A DNA stretch of 37,602 bases, taken from positions 1 to 37,602 of the forward strand of contig WQRV01000008.1 in assembly GCA_009786575.1 (NCBI GenBank), given 5' to 3'. The translations under genes were made by a program, and so were the position numbers. A model generated the notes under the pieces. The model made no database searches, was not told where the DNA came from, and saw nothing but the letters and a program-made list of their open reading frames with translations. Below, in pieces: positions 15,579 to 24,300 of this stretch. Each line of letters starts with the position of its first letter. The first letter of the stretch is position 1. The DNA comes from Chitinispirillia bacterium. GTDB lineage: Bacteria; Fibrobacterota; Chitinivibrionia; Chitinivibrionales; Chitinispirillaceae.

Positions 15579-15616
15579 AGATACCATGCCCGTGCCGCGG
15601 CTCGGGCATGGTATCT
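15579..15616. repeat. 14-bp-arm palindrome in the clpP-clpX spacer
   Basis: AGATACCATGCCCG (15579-15592) and its exact reverse complement (15603-15616) flank a 10-base GC-rich loop. It lies 47 bp before the clpX start. With no T-run it is not a typical terminator; an attenuator, RNA-processing stem or repeat are possible. Confidence 0.6.
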
Positions 15617-15624
15617 ACAAATTA

Positions 15625-15715
15625 CACGATTATGGACTATACCCGCCCGCACCGTTCGCCGGCATCACGGCTGTCGTGCAGCCGGCGGGCGGGGCGGGTA
15701 TAATGCTTAATCGTG
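15625..15715. repeat. Inverted repeat element (CACGATTA...TATACCCGCCC ends)
   Basis: Outer ends CACGATTA (15625-15632) and TAATCGTG (15708-15715), followed inward by CTATACCCGCCCGC and the reverse complement of TTATACCCGCCCCGC. The interior has a further GCCGGC stem. A solo half of the same repeat occurs at 26470-26495. The end of the element lies 11 bp from the clpP stop. Confidence 0.6.
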
Positions 15716-15726
15716 TCTTCCATACA

Positions 15727-16311
15727 TCATTCCCGGGACGTAAAGATCTCGTCCACAAGCCCATACGCCTTGGCATCCGCCGCCGTCATGTAGAAGTCCC
15801 TGTCGGTATCTTTGGCTATGACATCGTGGGGCTGGCCCGTGTGCTTGCACAGAATATCGTTGAGCGTCTGCTTGACGCGGATGATCTCCTTCGCGTGGAT
15901 CGCGATGTCTGCCGCCTGCCCGCCCGCGCCGCCCGCCGGCTGGTGCAGCATAATGCGGGAGTTGGGGAGCGCGTAACGCTTGCCCTTCGTCCCCGCAGCA
16001 AGGAGAACCGCGCCCATGCTCACCGCCTGACCAATGCAAATAGTAGACACGTCAGGCTTGATGTACTGGATCGTATCGTAAATGGCCAGACCGGAACTTA
16101 CTACGCCGCCCGGCGAGTTTATGTAGAGCGTAATGTCCTTCTCGGCGTCCTCGTATTCGAGAAAGATGAGCTGCGCCATGACGAGGTCGGCGGTCGTATC
16201 GTCTATGTCGGAGCCCAGGAAAATGATGCGCTCTTTCAGGAGGCGGGAGTAGATATCGTAAGAACGCTCGCCGCGGCCTGTCTGTTCGATTACCATTGGG
16301 ACTAATGCCAT
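15727..16311 (-). CDS. clpP: ATP-dependent Clp protease proteolytic subunit ClpP
   Basis: A protein of 194 residues. Serine-protease triad S98 (IGQAVSMGA), H123 (MLHQPAGG) and D172 (KDTDRDFYM), with [16 protein letters not shown] typical of ClpP. It forms the tetradecameric proteolytic chamber used by ClpX. The N-terminus [22 protein letters not shown] is the normal mature start with almost no propeptide. It follows tig by 34 bp and very probably shares its transcript. Confidence 0.97.
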   Translation of the reverse strand: MALVPMVIEQTGRGERSYDIYSRLLKERIIFLGSDIDDTTADLVMAQLIFLEYEDAEKDITLYINSPGGVVSSGLAIYDTIQYIKPDVSTICIGQAVSMGAVLLAAGTKGKRYALPNSRIMLHQPAGGAGGQAADIAIHAKEIIRVKQTLNDILCKHTGQPHDVIAKDTDRDFYMTAADAKAYGLVDEIFTSRE

Positions 16312-16345
16312 ATTATTTATTGCCTTTCTGTATTGATTACTTTAT

Positions 16346-17605
16346 TTACTGTACCGTTTCACCGATTAAGAAATCCAACGTCTTCTTTTCCCTGATTTCG
16401 GCGCGGATCCGGTTTGTTGTTCCGTTCTTGCGGAACATTTGCTTCAGCTGGCTGAACTCGTGGCCGTAGCGCTGCGCCATTTGCTCGATCTCCCTGTCCA
16501 CTTCCTCCTGCGTCGCCTTGATCTTTTCTTTTTCGGCGATGTAGTCAACTATACGCATTCTTTTCAGAGCCATTACCGCGGAGTCGCGGGCCTGACCGGC
16601 GAGGACGTCTCTGGGCTCGGCCTGGCCGCCGCGGTTTTGGGTGTACTCGTCTATCATCGCGTCTATGTAGGCCTCAAGCTTAGAGGGCGGTACGTCGAAA
16701 GGGTTGGCTTCGATAAGCGCCTTGACCGCCTCGCCGTGCGCCTCGCGCCTGGCCTTCTGGGCCTCCTCGTCCTCCATCCCCTTGCGCATCTCCGCCTTCA
16801 GCGCGTCTACCGTGTCAAAGTCGCCGAACTTCTTTATGAACTCCGGCGTAAGCTCCGGCAGATGCTTCTCCTGCACAGAGAGTACCTTCACAGCGAAAAC
16901 GCCGTCCTTCCCGGCCGCGCCTGTGTCGGCGTAGTCCTTGGGGAACGTAACGGAGATCTCCACCTCGTCACCAGCCTTCACGCCGGTAAGCCCCTTGTCG
17001 AACTCCTTCATCCCCCCCTCGGCGCCGATCTCTATAGGGTAGCCCGGGTTGTGGTTCTTGAGGTCGGAGCGCTCAGAGCCGTCTATGACCACGCTGGCGT
17101 ACTCCACGCGCACGTGGTCGCCCTTCCGCGCCGCGCGGTCCACATCCTTAAACTCGGCGAACCTCTCCACAAAGTGGTTGAAGTTGCCGTCTACGTCGGA
17201 ATCCTTGACCTTCTGCGGCTTGGCCTTGATCTTGAGCTTGTCGTACCCGGTGATCTCGATGGGCGGATCAACCTCAACCTCTATGGTAAACGTGAGGGCC
17301 TCGCCGTCTGAGGGCTCTTTCATGCCGGTCATCGACGGCTGGGAGGCCGGGTCGATATTGTGCTCTTCGCAGGCGGCCTTGAAAGAGTCCTTCACCAGAT
17401 CCTCTATGGCGTACGCCTTCGCGGCCTCGCCGAACCGCTGCCTGATCACCGCGATGGGCACCTTGCCCTGCCGAAACCCCGGCAGCCGGGCGTCGCGGCG
17501 GTACTCGTTAAGCTTGGCGTCAACGGCTGCGCCAAACGCGTCCGCCGGAACCTCAAACTCTATCACTCGCTTCCACGTCTCGGGTTGTGATACTGTAGTC
17601 TTCAA
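16346..17605 (-). CDS. tig: Trigger factor
   Basis: A protein of 419 residues. Ribosome-docking signature GFRQGKVP (43-50), PPIase FKBP-type domain (about 155-245, GDHVRVEYASV ... GLTGVKAGDEVEISVTFPKDY) and helical C-terminal chaperone arms (about 260-415). It binds nascent chains at the ribosome exit. The start codon is TTG at 17605-17603: AGGAGG (rc of 17615-17620) lies 9 nt upstream and the in-frame GTG further up is followed by TAG, so TTG is required. First gene of tig-clpP-clpX; tRNA-Leu lies 95 bp upstream on the same strand. Confidence 0.95.
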   Translation of the reverse strand: MKTTVSQPETWKRVIEFEVPADAFGAAVDAKLNEYRRDARLPGFRQGKVPIAVIRQRFGEAAKAYAIEDLVKDSFKAACEEHNIDPASQPSMTGMKEPSDGEALTFTIEVEVDPPIEITGYDKLKIKAKPQKVKDSDVDGNFNHFVERFAEFKDVDRAARKGDHVRVEYASVVIDGSERSDLKNHNPGYPIEIGAEGGMKEFDKGLTGVKAGDEVEISVTFPKDYADTGAAGKDGVFAVKVLSVQEKHLPELTPEFIKKFGDFDTVDALKAEMRKGMEDEEAQKARREAHGEAVKALIEANPFDVPPSKLEAYIDAMIDEYTQNRGGQAEPRDVLAGQARDSAVMALKRMRIVDYIAEKEKIKATQEEVDREIEQMAQRYGHEFSQLKQMFRKNGTTNRIRAEIREKKTLDFLIGETVQ

Positions 17606-17700
17606 CTAAAACACCCTCCTGTACTCTTTATTTTATTGATTTTATTACGTTTTCAGTATAATCGTACTGGCATACCCGTACTTGCTATATATAATTTTAT

Positions 17701-17781
17701 GCAAGGAGGGGGAATCGAACCCCCACAGGTTTCCCTACCAGATCCTAAGTCTGGCGCGTCTGCCAGTTCCGCCATCCTCGC
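17701..17781 (-). tRNA. tRNA-Leu (anticodon UAG)
   Basis: On the minus strand the 81-nt sequence folds with acceptor GCGAGGA/TCCTTGC, anticodon stem CCAGA/TCTGG with loop CTTAGGA (anticodon TAG), a class II variable arm of about 13 nt and T stem GGGGG/CCCCC with TTCGATT. The 3' CCA is not encoded. It reads CUN leucine codons. A TTGATT-17-TATATT promoter lies just upstream. Confidence 0.95.
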
Positions 17782-17807
17782 GTCGCCCAACGGGCACAAG
17801 CCATTAT

Positions 17808-17836
17808 AATATATATCACCGCGGGCTTAAAATCAA
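17808..17836 (-). promoter_or_regulatory. Promoter of tRNA-Leu
   Basis: Minus strand: -35 TTGATT (rc of 17831-17836), 17-bp spacer, -10 TATATT (rc of 17808-17813) followed by ATAATGG. Transcription would begin about 20 nt before the mature tRNA end and may continue into tig. Confidence 0.55.
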
Positions 17837-17865
17837 AACTGTTAGGTAAAAAAGGGAATTATATA

Positions 17866-17895
17866 TTGACTCGGCAGCCGGGAATAACGTATCTT
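17866..17895 (+). promoter_or_regulatory. Promoter of the secreted Cys-rich/TPR gene
   Basis: -35 TTGACT (17866-17871), 18-bp spacer, -10 TATCTT (17890-17895). It is divergent from the tRNA-Leu promoter. A run of seven G's (17926-17932) before the ATG at 17937 is a candidate ribosome binding site. Confidence 0.45.
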
Positions 17896-17936
17896 TTTTA
17901 ATGGTGAACCTATAAACGTGAACTCGGGGGGGAAAT

Positions 17937-18515
17937 ATGATAAGAGCTGGCGCAGCGGTGCTGACGGCGGTATTACTGACGGCGGGCGGGATTGTAACAG
18001 CGTACGCCCAGACACAAACGACCTGCAAGGGGTGCAACGGGCAGGGGTGGTACCAGTGCTCCCTCGATTGCACGGCAAAACACCCCTGCCTCGCCTGCGA
18101 AGGAAGCGGCCAGGTAAGCCTGAAAGCCCAAAATTGCAACGTATGCGGCGGCAAGGGGTGGTCAACCGGATGCGGCACCCCAGGCTGCACCAAAAAGCAC
18201 AGGTGCAACGCCTGCGACGGAAGAGGCCGTACCGCCATCGACCCGTCAGCCGGCGCGCAGGCGGCTTTCAACAGGGGGAACGTGGCCTTCGATAAAAAAG
18301 ATTTCGACGAGGCCATCGCCGAGTACACCGAATCTATAGAGCTGGAGCCCAACAACGCGAACGCCTTTAACGCCAGAGGGGCCGCCTACGCCATAAAACG
18401 CAGATACGACGAGGCCATCGCCGACTTCAAAGCCGCGCTGAAAATCGACCCGAACCACGCCGACGCGAAGAAAATGCTCAAATTCGCGGAGCAGGATAAA
18501 GCGAAAGCGAGATAA
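17937..18515 (+). CDS. Exported protein with DnaJ-type CxxCxG repeats and TPR
   Basis: A protein of 192 residues: signal peptide (cleavage after AYA, about residue 24), then four Cys-rich units (CKGCNGQG, CLACEGSG, CNVCGGKG, CNACDGRG) with two extra Cys-rich linkers (CSLDCTAKHPC, CGTPGCTKKHRC), then two TPRs (about 104-175). The CxxCxGxG units match the zinc-binding centre of DnaJ, but there is no J domain, and the protein should be outside the cytosol. The spacing suggests two zinc clusters or disulfides. A periplasmic holdase or protein-binding role is a guess. Transcribed alone; a hairpin follows. Confidence 0.75.
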   Translation: MIRAGAAVLTAVLLTAGGIVTAYAQTQTTCKGCNGQGWYQCSLDCTAKHPCLACEGSGQVSLKAQNCNVCGGKGWSTGCGTPGCTKKHRCNACDGRGRTAIDPSAGAQAAFNRGNVAFDKKDFDEAIAEYTESIELEPNNANAFNARGAAYAIKRRYDEAIADFKAALKIDPNHADAKKMLKFAEQDKAKAR

Positions 18516-18559
18516 CCCGGCTTTTAAGAGGTTCGCGAATGATTTGGGGAGAGGTAAAA

Positions 18560-18589
18560 AACGGGGGGGCGGATATCCGTCCCCCCGTT
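18560..18589. terminator. Hairpin terminator between convergent genes
   Basis: Arms AACGGGGGGGCGGAT and ATCCGTCCCCCCGTT (15 bp, one G-T wobble) lie between the Cys-rich/TPR gene (plus) and the coiled-coil gene (minus), consistent with a bidirectional stop. The T-runs on both sides are short, so it may depend on the very stable stem. Confidence 0.6.
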
Positions 18590-18617
18590 TGCTATAGCGG
18601 TTTGTCCCAAAACTCCT

Positions 18618-19151
18618 TTAACTCCATGCGGCTACGCCCTCATTTATGTAGGAATCCACGTGTTTTTTGTCTCTGTCGGCAATAATACCATCTTTGTTAA
18701 GTATGAATGTAAGTTCTTTGACCGAATCGAATTTCCTGTCGACCGCATCAAATCTCCTGTTCATCTGCGCTTCTAACTTGTCAAATCTCCTGGCAACATC
18801 CGACTTAGAATTATCAATTTTTCCGTCAATCTCTACAAATCTCCCGGCAACATCCGCCTTAAATTTATCAATTTTTCCGTCAATCTCCACAAATCTCCCG
18901 GCAACATCCGCCTTAAATTTATCAATTTTTCCGTCAATCTCCACAAATCTCCCGGCAGCATCCGCCTTAGAATTATCAATTTTTCCGTCAATCCGGACAA
19001 ACCTCCCGTCAATCTCCGCAAATCTCATGTCAATCGCGGCAAATCTCCTGTTAAACTTCAATTCGGACCTGACAAAAAGCGAAAACATCGCCACCAAAAC
19101 GACAGCGGTTCTAAGGTTCTCAGCGCTTAAAATTGATTCCATCATATCCAT
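18618..19151 (-). CDS. Membrane-anchored coiled-coil protein with 18-residue repeats
   Basis: A protein of 177 residues: an N-terminal hydrophobic segment (about 13-27, LRTAVVLVAMFSLFV) with few charges, then an almost continuous coiled coil. The middle holds four copies of an 18-residue unit RFVEIDGKIDxxKADVAG, with two of the copies identical. Similar units are found in 'RFxxxDxxF/ID' helical proteins resembling t-SNARE or phage tail-fibre coils. The C-terminal ~40 residues (KELTFILNKDGI...) are unique. Function is unknown. Promoter TTGTTT-17-TATATT lies upstream and AAAGGGG 7 nt before the ATG. Confidence 0.65.
   Translation of the reverse strand: MDMMESILSAENLRTAVVLVAMFSLFVRSELKFNRRFAAIDMRFAEIDGRFVRIDGKIDNSKADAAGRFVEIDGKIDKFKADVAGRFVEIDGKIDKFKADVAGRFVEIDGKIDNSKSDVARRFDKLEAQMNRRFDAVDRKFDSVKELTFILNKDGIIADRDKKHVDSYINEGVAAWS
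18784..19005 (-). repeat. 54-bp coding tandem repeat, four copies
   Basis: TTATCAATTTTTCCGTCAA starts at 18811, 18865, 18919 and 18973, a strict 54-bp period. The middle copies are identical over nearly the whole unit. It encodes the coiled-coil units of the gene at 18618-19151; copy number is expected to vary between strains. Confidence 0.85.
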
Positions 19152-19170
19152 TGTACAACCCCTTTCTTAT

Positions 19171-19199
19171 AATATAGTTATTTTGTGGTAAAAAAACAA
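19171..19199 (-). promoter_or_regulatory. Promoter of the coiled-coil gene
   Basis: Minus strand: -35 TTGTTT (rc of 19194-19199), 17-bp spacer, -10 TATATT (rc of 19171-19176), then ATAAG and the start at 19151 after an AAAGGGG ribosome binding site. Confidence 0.6.
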
Positions 19200-19209
19200 C
19201 ATTTCCCTC

Positions 19210-20046
19210 TCAAAAAAACACCGACACCGCCAGACAGCCAAGCCCCACCCCCGCCGCTGCAGCGCCCGCCGCGCCCATCCTTATATTGCCGCGGATCCTG
19301 CCCTCGTAGTAGGACGACAGCCTGTTCGAGTTGTCGTCCTTTGAGTAGTGGTTGAAGTAGGTGTTCATCTGAACGGTATTAACCGCGTACAGCGCTATCC
19401 CGGCAGCCGTGACCGTCAGTGCGGAGATGTTTATCATAACGCGGACCTTGGTCTTGTGCCTGCATGAGGGCTTTTGGGGCGGCGGGGCCGTATCGGCGGG
19501 AATCTCCGGTTCGGGGATGTTCCACTTCGCGCTGAACGGCTCTCCCGCCCTCACGGCCACTATCTCCTCGCCCCGGACCAGCGAGGCGTAGCCGTTGTTA
19601 TCGAAGATCACGGAGTCGAGATCGGCCGCCGCCTCCGTGTCGCGGACGCTTACGCCGTAGACGCTGTGGCTGACAACGGCGTGGCGCAAGCGGAGCGCGG
19701 CGAGCGGGCTCTGGGTCTTTATGCCGTTCCAGTCGAAAGCCTGCGCCGCTGCCGGCGCGCCGGCAGTGTCGTTTACGGAGGTCAGGACAACGGGGGCAGC
19801 AACGGTCCCGGCGATGGTAAGCGACCCATGAACATTTATCCCGGTCAGCGAGTCGAAATAGAGCGACGTCCCGGATGGAATAAAGAGCGAATCGTCCTCC
19901 GGTACGACGATGGTTGACCTTACGATGTAGGCACCGGCAGCAAGCTCCCCGGCAAGCCGGCCGGATATCTGCGCCTTCTCGCCTGAAAAAGCTGCCTGTA
20001 CCGCTGTAATGATGGTAACGACGGCAATAACGGTAATGCGTGACAT
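19210..20046 (-). CDS. Exported beta-helix-like protein with C-terminal membrane segments
   Basis: A protein of 278 residues: signal peptide (about 1-20), then repeated short strands of parallel beta-helix style (SLFIPSGTSLYFDSLTGINVHGSLTIAGTVAAPVVLTS, about 52-90; later RLRHAVVSHSVYGVSVRD). A Pro-rich stretch (EPEIPADTAPPPQKPS) leads to two hydrophobic segments (about 205-225 and 258-278) and the protein ends VSVFF. The N-terminal part is like pectin-lyase/NosD folds without a visible active site; the C-terminal half resembles small membrane-anchored Fibrobacter proteins. No assigned function. AGGAG lies 6 nt before the ATG; a TTGATT-17-TTTAAT promoter sits at 20063-20091. Confidence 0.6.
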   Translation of the reverse strand: MSRITVIAVVTIITAVQAAFSGEKAQISGRLAGELAAGAYIVRSTIVVPEDDSLFIPSGTSLYFDSLTGINVHGSLTIAGTVAAPVVLTSVNDTAGAPAAAQAFDWNGIKTQSPLAALRLRHAVVSHSVYGVSVRDTEAAADLDSVIFDNNGYASLVRGEEIVAVRAGEPFSAKWNIPEPEIPADTAPPPQKPSCRHKTKVRVMINISALTVTAAGIALYAVNTVQMNTYFNHYSKDDNSNRLSSYYEGRIRGNIRMGAAGAAAAGVGLGCLAVSVFF

Positions 20047-20062
20047 GGTACTCTCCTGTCTG

Positions 20063-20105
20063 ATTAAATGTTAATGTTGACGTAAAATCAACGTTCGCGC
20101 GAACG
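20063..20105 (-). promoter_or_regulatory. Promoter with adjoining 14-bp palindrome
   Basis: Minus strand: -35 TTGATT (rc of 20086-20091), 17-bp spacer, -10 TTTAAT (rc of 20063-20068). CGTTCGCGCGAACG at 20092-20105 is a perfect palindrome ending directly at the -35, as expected for an operator. The regulator is unknown. Confidence 0.4.
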
Positions 20106-20324
20106 GCCACCCGGCACGAGGCGCAAAATAAAACGGAAATGGCGTAAAACGAGAGTATCTTCCGAAGAAAATCAAACAAAAAACATCAACCGAGAGAGTC
20201 TTCCAAGAGAAAAAAACAACAATCAACCAAGAAAATAACGCAAAAAAAAACCAAAAAAACGCAATCAGTAATAACAAATCAGAAACCAAACACATCTGCA
20301 ATATAATTAATGCCAAACCTTAAA
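20106..20324. other. A-rich intergenic DNA
   Basis: About 220 bp downstream of AmrS and upstream of the palindrome. Plus strand is strongly A-rich with few T's (purine-biased runs around 20165-20260). No gene, tRNA or convincing hairpin seen. Confidence 0.5.
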
Positions 20325-21347
20325 TCAAGAAAAAACTCCATCTATCTTCGCGCCGCACTTCCTGCAGCAACCGCCCTCCATCCCCCGCCTGCCGGTACGG
20401 TACCCGTGGCGGGTAATAACCGGGGCTTTGCACCCCGGGCATATCGTGTCCCTCGCCATCTCCACGTTGCCGGCGTAGACGTAACGCAGCCCCGCGTCGA
20501 GCCCTGTCTTCACGGCTTTCTCTATTACGGCGGGGTCCGTAGCCGGGCAGGCCGCCATGCGGTACTGCGGCACAAACTTCGAGACATGCCAGGGGACGTC
20601 CTCCCCCAGTTCCTTGCGGATAAATTTCGCAATAGCGGAGAGCTCCTCGCCGGAGTCGTTGCAGCCGCCAATCACGAGCGTAGTCACCTCTAACCATATC
20701 CCCATCGCGCGGACGCTTTTCAGCGTGTCGAGGACGGGCTGCAGGGAGCCGCCGCAGAGGTCTTTATAAAACGCGTCGCGGCCCGACTTGAGGTCAATGT
20801 TGCACGCATCAAGGTACGGGCCGATCATCTCCAGACACTCCTTGGTCATGTAGCCGTTCGATACGAAAATAGTCTTAAGCCCTGCCTCTTTCGCCGCCTT
20901 TGCCGTATCAAGCGCGTACTCAAAGAAGACCGTTGGCTCGGTGTAGGTAAACGATATGCTGTCGCACCCGCTTTTTTGCGCTACTTCCACGGCTTTCTGC
21001 GGCGGCAGCGCACGGCCGCAGGCGTCTAAGCCGCCGTCGGAGTTTCGCAACCCCCCGGCCTGGGAGATGCTCCAGTTCTGGCAGAACGCGCACCTGAAGT
21101 TGCATCCCGGCGCGGCTATGGAGAACGTACAGCTCGCCGGTAAAAAGTGGTAGAGCGGCTTCTTCTCTACGGGGTCTACGTGCTCGGCTATGGCGCGGCC
21201 GTAAACGCGCGTACGCAAAACGCCGCCGTCGTTGGCGCGGACGATGCACTTCCCGCTCTTGCCGGGAGCGATGCAGCAGCGGTGGGCGCACAGCCCGCAG
21301 ACAACCGAACCGTCATCGTTACCGCTCCATAACAGCGCATCGTTCAT
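20325..21347 (-). CDS. amrS: AmmeMemoRadiSam system radical SAM enzyme (AmrS)
   Basis: A protein of 340 residues. The Fe4S4 motif is GCNFRCAFC (C82, C86, C89 with the ATG start). The N-terminal Cys region CGLCAHRC...GKCIVR is typical of this PflA-like subfamily, as is the C-terminal zinc-ribbon CPGC...CCRKCG. Its genomic partners, an AMMECR1-domain and a MEMO protein, are not in this window. The enzyme uses S-adenosylmethionine radical chemistry; the product is not settled. Start ATG at 21347 chosen over GTG at 21353 because GGGGG is 5 nt away. It follows the PorU-like gene by 21 bp, so the two are likely co-transcribed. Confidence 0.88.
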   Translation of the reverse strand: MNDALLWSGNDDGSVVCGLCAHRCCIAPGKSGKCIVRANDGGVLRTRVYGRAIAEHVDPVEKKPLYHFLPASCTFSIAAPGCNFRCAFCQNWSISQAGGLRNSDGGLDACGRALPPQKAVEVAQKSGCDSISFTYTEPTVFFEYALDTAKAAKEAGLKTIFVSNGYMTKECLEMIGPYLDACNIDLKSGRDAFYKDLCGGSLQPVLDTLKSVRAMGIWLEVTTLVIGGCNDSGEELSAIAKFIRKELGEDVPWHVSKFVPQYRMAACPATDPAVIEKAVKTGLDAGLRYVYAGNVEMARDTICPGCKAPVITRHGYRTGRRGMEGGCCRKCGAKIDGVFS

Positions 21348-21368
21348 AAGCACCCCCGTACCTTACTA

Positions 21369-24300
21369 TTACCGCGGCGGATGGACCACGAGCTTCTTTA
21401 TCTTGCTCTTGACCGTCCTGTTAATGTTCGGCGATGTCGCCGTCACCTGATATAAATATACGTTCGGCGTCAGCAGGTTGCCCGCCTGATCCGCCGGAAC
21501 CCACTCCTGGCCATTTTGGGGATTCCTTATCACCGACAACAGCCGCCCGCCAAGCGTGTATATCCGTACCGTCACCAAAACGTCCTGCTTTACGGAGGAG
21601 ACGCCGGAGTGGTGGTAGTAGAAGCGCGTTTGACGCCCCATCCTCACAGGGTTGGGAACATTCATCACATGGTCGAGCTTGATCTCGGCCGGGTCTACGA
21701 CCTCCAGCGCCACACTCAGCTTAGATACGTTTCCCAACAAATCCTGCGCGCTGATGATAAGCTCGTGCGTACCGCTTTTGAGCGAGTTCTCGTCGAGCTG
21801 TATCGCAGCGGTGCCCTGTTTGAAACTCCCCTCGGTAAACTGGAACAGGTGGTTGATCGCGCGTTTGGAGAGCGCGCCCCTTACCTCCATAGACAGCCCC
21901 TCGTCCGGGCCGTCTCCTATAAGATTGATGCCGTTCTCATCACCAATACTTACTTCCAGCGTAAGCGGCAGCTGCGCGGTAATGCGGTTTTTGACAAAAA
22001 GGCCGGCCTGGTTCATCGAAGCGTCCCTGTATACCGGCCTTACGCTTATCACCGGCCCCGATGTGTCGGCCAGCTGCCCGCTCTCCGATCCGTAAAATAT
22101 CAGCCCGCCCAAATGCCCGGAGCCCATAACGGTATCTCCGGCCTTCCAGGCGTGAGCCGTCAACCGCACGCCCGGCTTCCCGAAGGCGAGGTTCATGGGC
22201 AGAAGCAGCGGCTGCTCAAATTCACCCTTGTCAACGGAAATCTTCGCGCTGAACACCGGGCTGCCCGGCAGCGTATAGTATACTGTGTCTATTCTGATGA
22301 GACCTTCGCCAATAGATATGGTGTCTACATTATAGAAAAACCTGCCCCCGTCTTTTCTCCGCACCGAGTCCTGCAGCGGATTGAACAGCGTAAGGCTGAC
22401 AAACGCGCTGTCTCCGCTAAATCCGGCGTCTTTTTGGCCATACCAGTCTTTTACCGTACCCCTTATGGTCACCTGCTGCATCGCCTTCAGGGTGTCTAAC
22501 GCCGTGCCGGCCGCGTCCGTTATTTCGAGGCCCACGGTGCGATTGCGCTTCATGATGTTTATGGAGGGGTCGCCCAGCGTTACGTAGAACGAACCCTCTC
22601 TCTGGACGGCTTTTTGCTTGGCAATAGTGATCGCGCTGCCTACAGAGATGTTCGCGCCGGCCGTAGTGTCGAATAGTGCGCCTATAAAATGGCCGGATAG
22701 GTACTGGTTGTTGTAGGTGCCGGACTCGCGCGCGCTCGCCAATACCGTAACGGCGCCGGCGCCCGGCTTGCGCAGGAGCATGGCCGAAATGCAATCGTCG
22801 GTGGGCATGTCGAATTTGCCTATCGAACAGGAAAAGAGGGTGAAGACCGGGTAACGCATCCTGTTGTTGAGCGCGGCAATATCGTCCTTCTGCATCAGAC
22901 GCTCGTCGGCAATTATAGCCGGCGCACCGTGGCCGACCCAGTTGACAAGCGCGAGACCGTTGTTTATTTCGTTTATGAACGTCCGGGTCGCCCCCGGCTT
23001 GTAGTAGCGTTCGTCCCACTCGTACTCAAGCAGCGGCAGCTGGCGCAGGTCAATGCCGGGACGCAGCCGCTCAATGGTGCGGGAAAGCGCCTCCGAGGCC
23101 GCCATGTGGTTTCTGATAACATCCCGGCCCGCACCCTGCTGGTCGTCGTCGTACGCCATGAGCACGCGCCCGCGCCACGCGTCAAACACCGCCACGCGCG
23201 GATCCTCCGTTTCTGTAATCTTTTGCACTATGTCAAACGCCTCCGCCTCGCTCTTGACCGGCAAACGCCCCAGCAAATAGTACCCGCTATACTGCCTGCC
23301 CGGACTGACCCCCGGAGTCAAAAGTACGTAAAAGTCGTCGTTGATCTTCTGCGAAATGTACGGAACCGGCATGAAGTTCGGCTGGCGCGTTGTAACGCCC
23401 TTGTAATCGTAGTGCCCCGCACCCACCAAAACGACATACGAGAACCCGCTCCCGCCGTCCCAGCTGCGGTAAACGTGCAAAAGAAAATTCCTGATGGCCG
23501 CCGGATCAATATTGCCTCCGCCGAACTGGTCGTAAATATCGCGCAGCAACACCACCTTGGGATGCGCAAACCCCATGTTAACCTTGTGACCGGCGAGCTT
23601 GAACGAGGCGCCCAAAAAATCCTCGTGCGTAATTATCAGATAATCGGTCTTGTTAAACGCGCTCCTAAGATCGCGTATCTGATACCTCGCGTTTTCAACA
23701 GGCCGCCTGATGTACTCTTTGAGCGAATCGCTGTAGTCGGCAATATCCTTTTCGAGCATCACGGCGTAGCGCGTACCACGCCCGCCTAAGTCGCTCCACG
23801 TAAACGATGCCTCCCTCGCGGTGTCTATAAGCGCAATTTCCCTCTCGTCAACAGGCACGCGGAGCACATACGCAAGACTGCCGGTACCATTGGAAAGCCT
23901 GTACGTCACGGGCCGGTGCCGAACAACGCTGCCATAAATATCACGGTCAACCGCGTCGGCGGAAAAAACGTCTATCAGTCCGGCATTCTCCGGAAAACTG
24001 ATGAAACGCCTGTAACGCAGCTGTATGGCGTTGAGCTCCAAAAGCGACCGCGTGTTGAGCGTGGTATTGCCGAATCTAAGCGCCAGATCACGGTGCGGCC
24101 CCGCCCCCCACTCCGCAATCTCCGATCCGCCGCTGCCGCAGTTGCCGCAAATCTCGGCCCCGGCAAGCCGTGCGCTCAGAAAGCTGCGGGTACTCGAGTT
24201 TATAATACCCCCCGAAGAGTGGCCCTCGCGAACCCAGCCGAGGTAAAACCATACCGCCCCCGAATGGCTCGCATCCAGCCCCGGCAAGTCGAGCCGTATC

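Noticed and set aside
18784-19005. 54-bp periodic repeat considered as a CRISPR array
   Set aside because: Repeats are contiguous without unique spacers and encode a coiled coil in frame.
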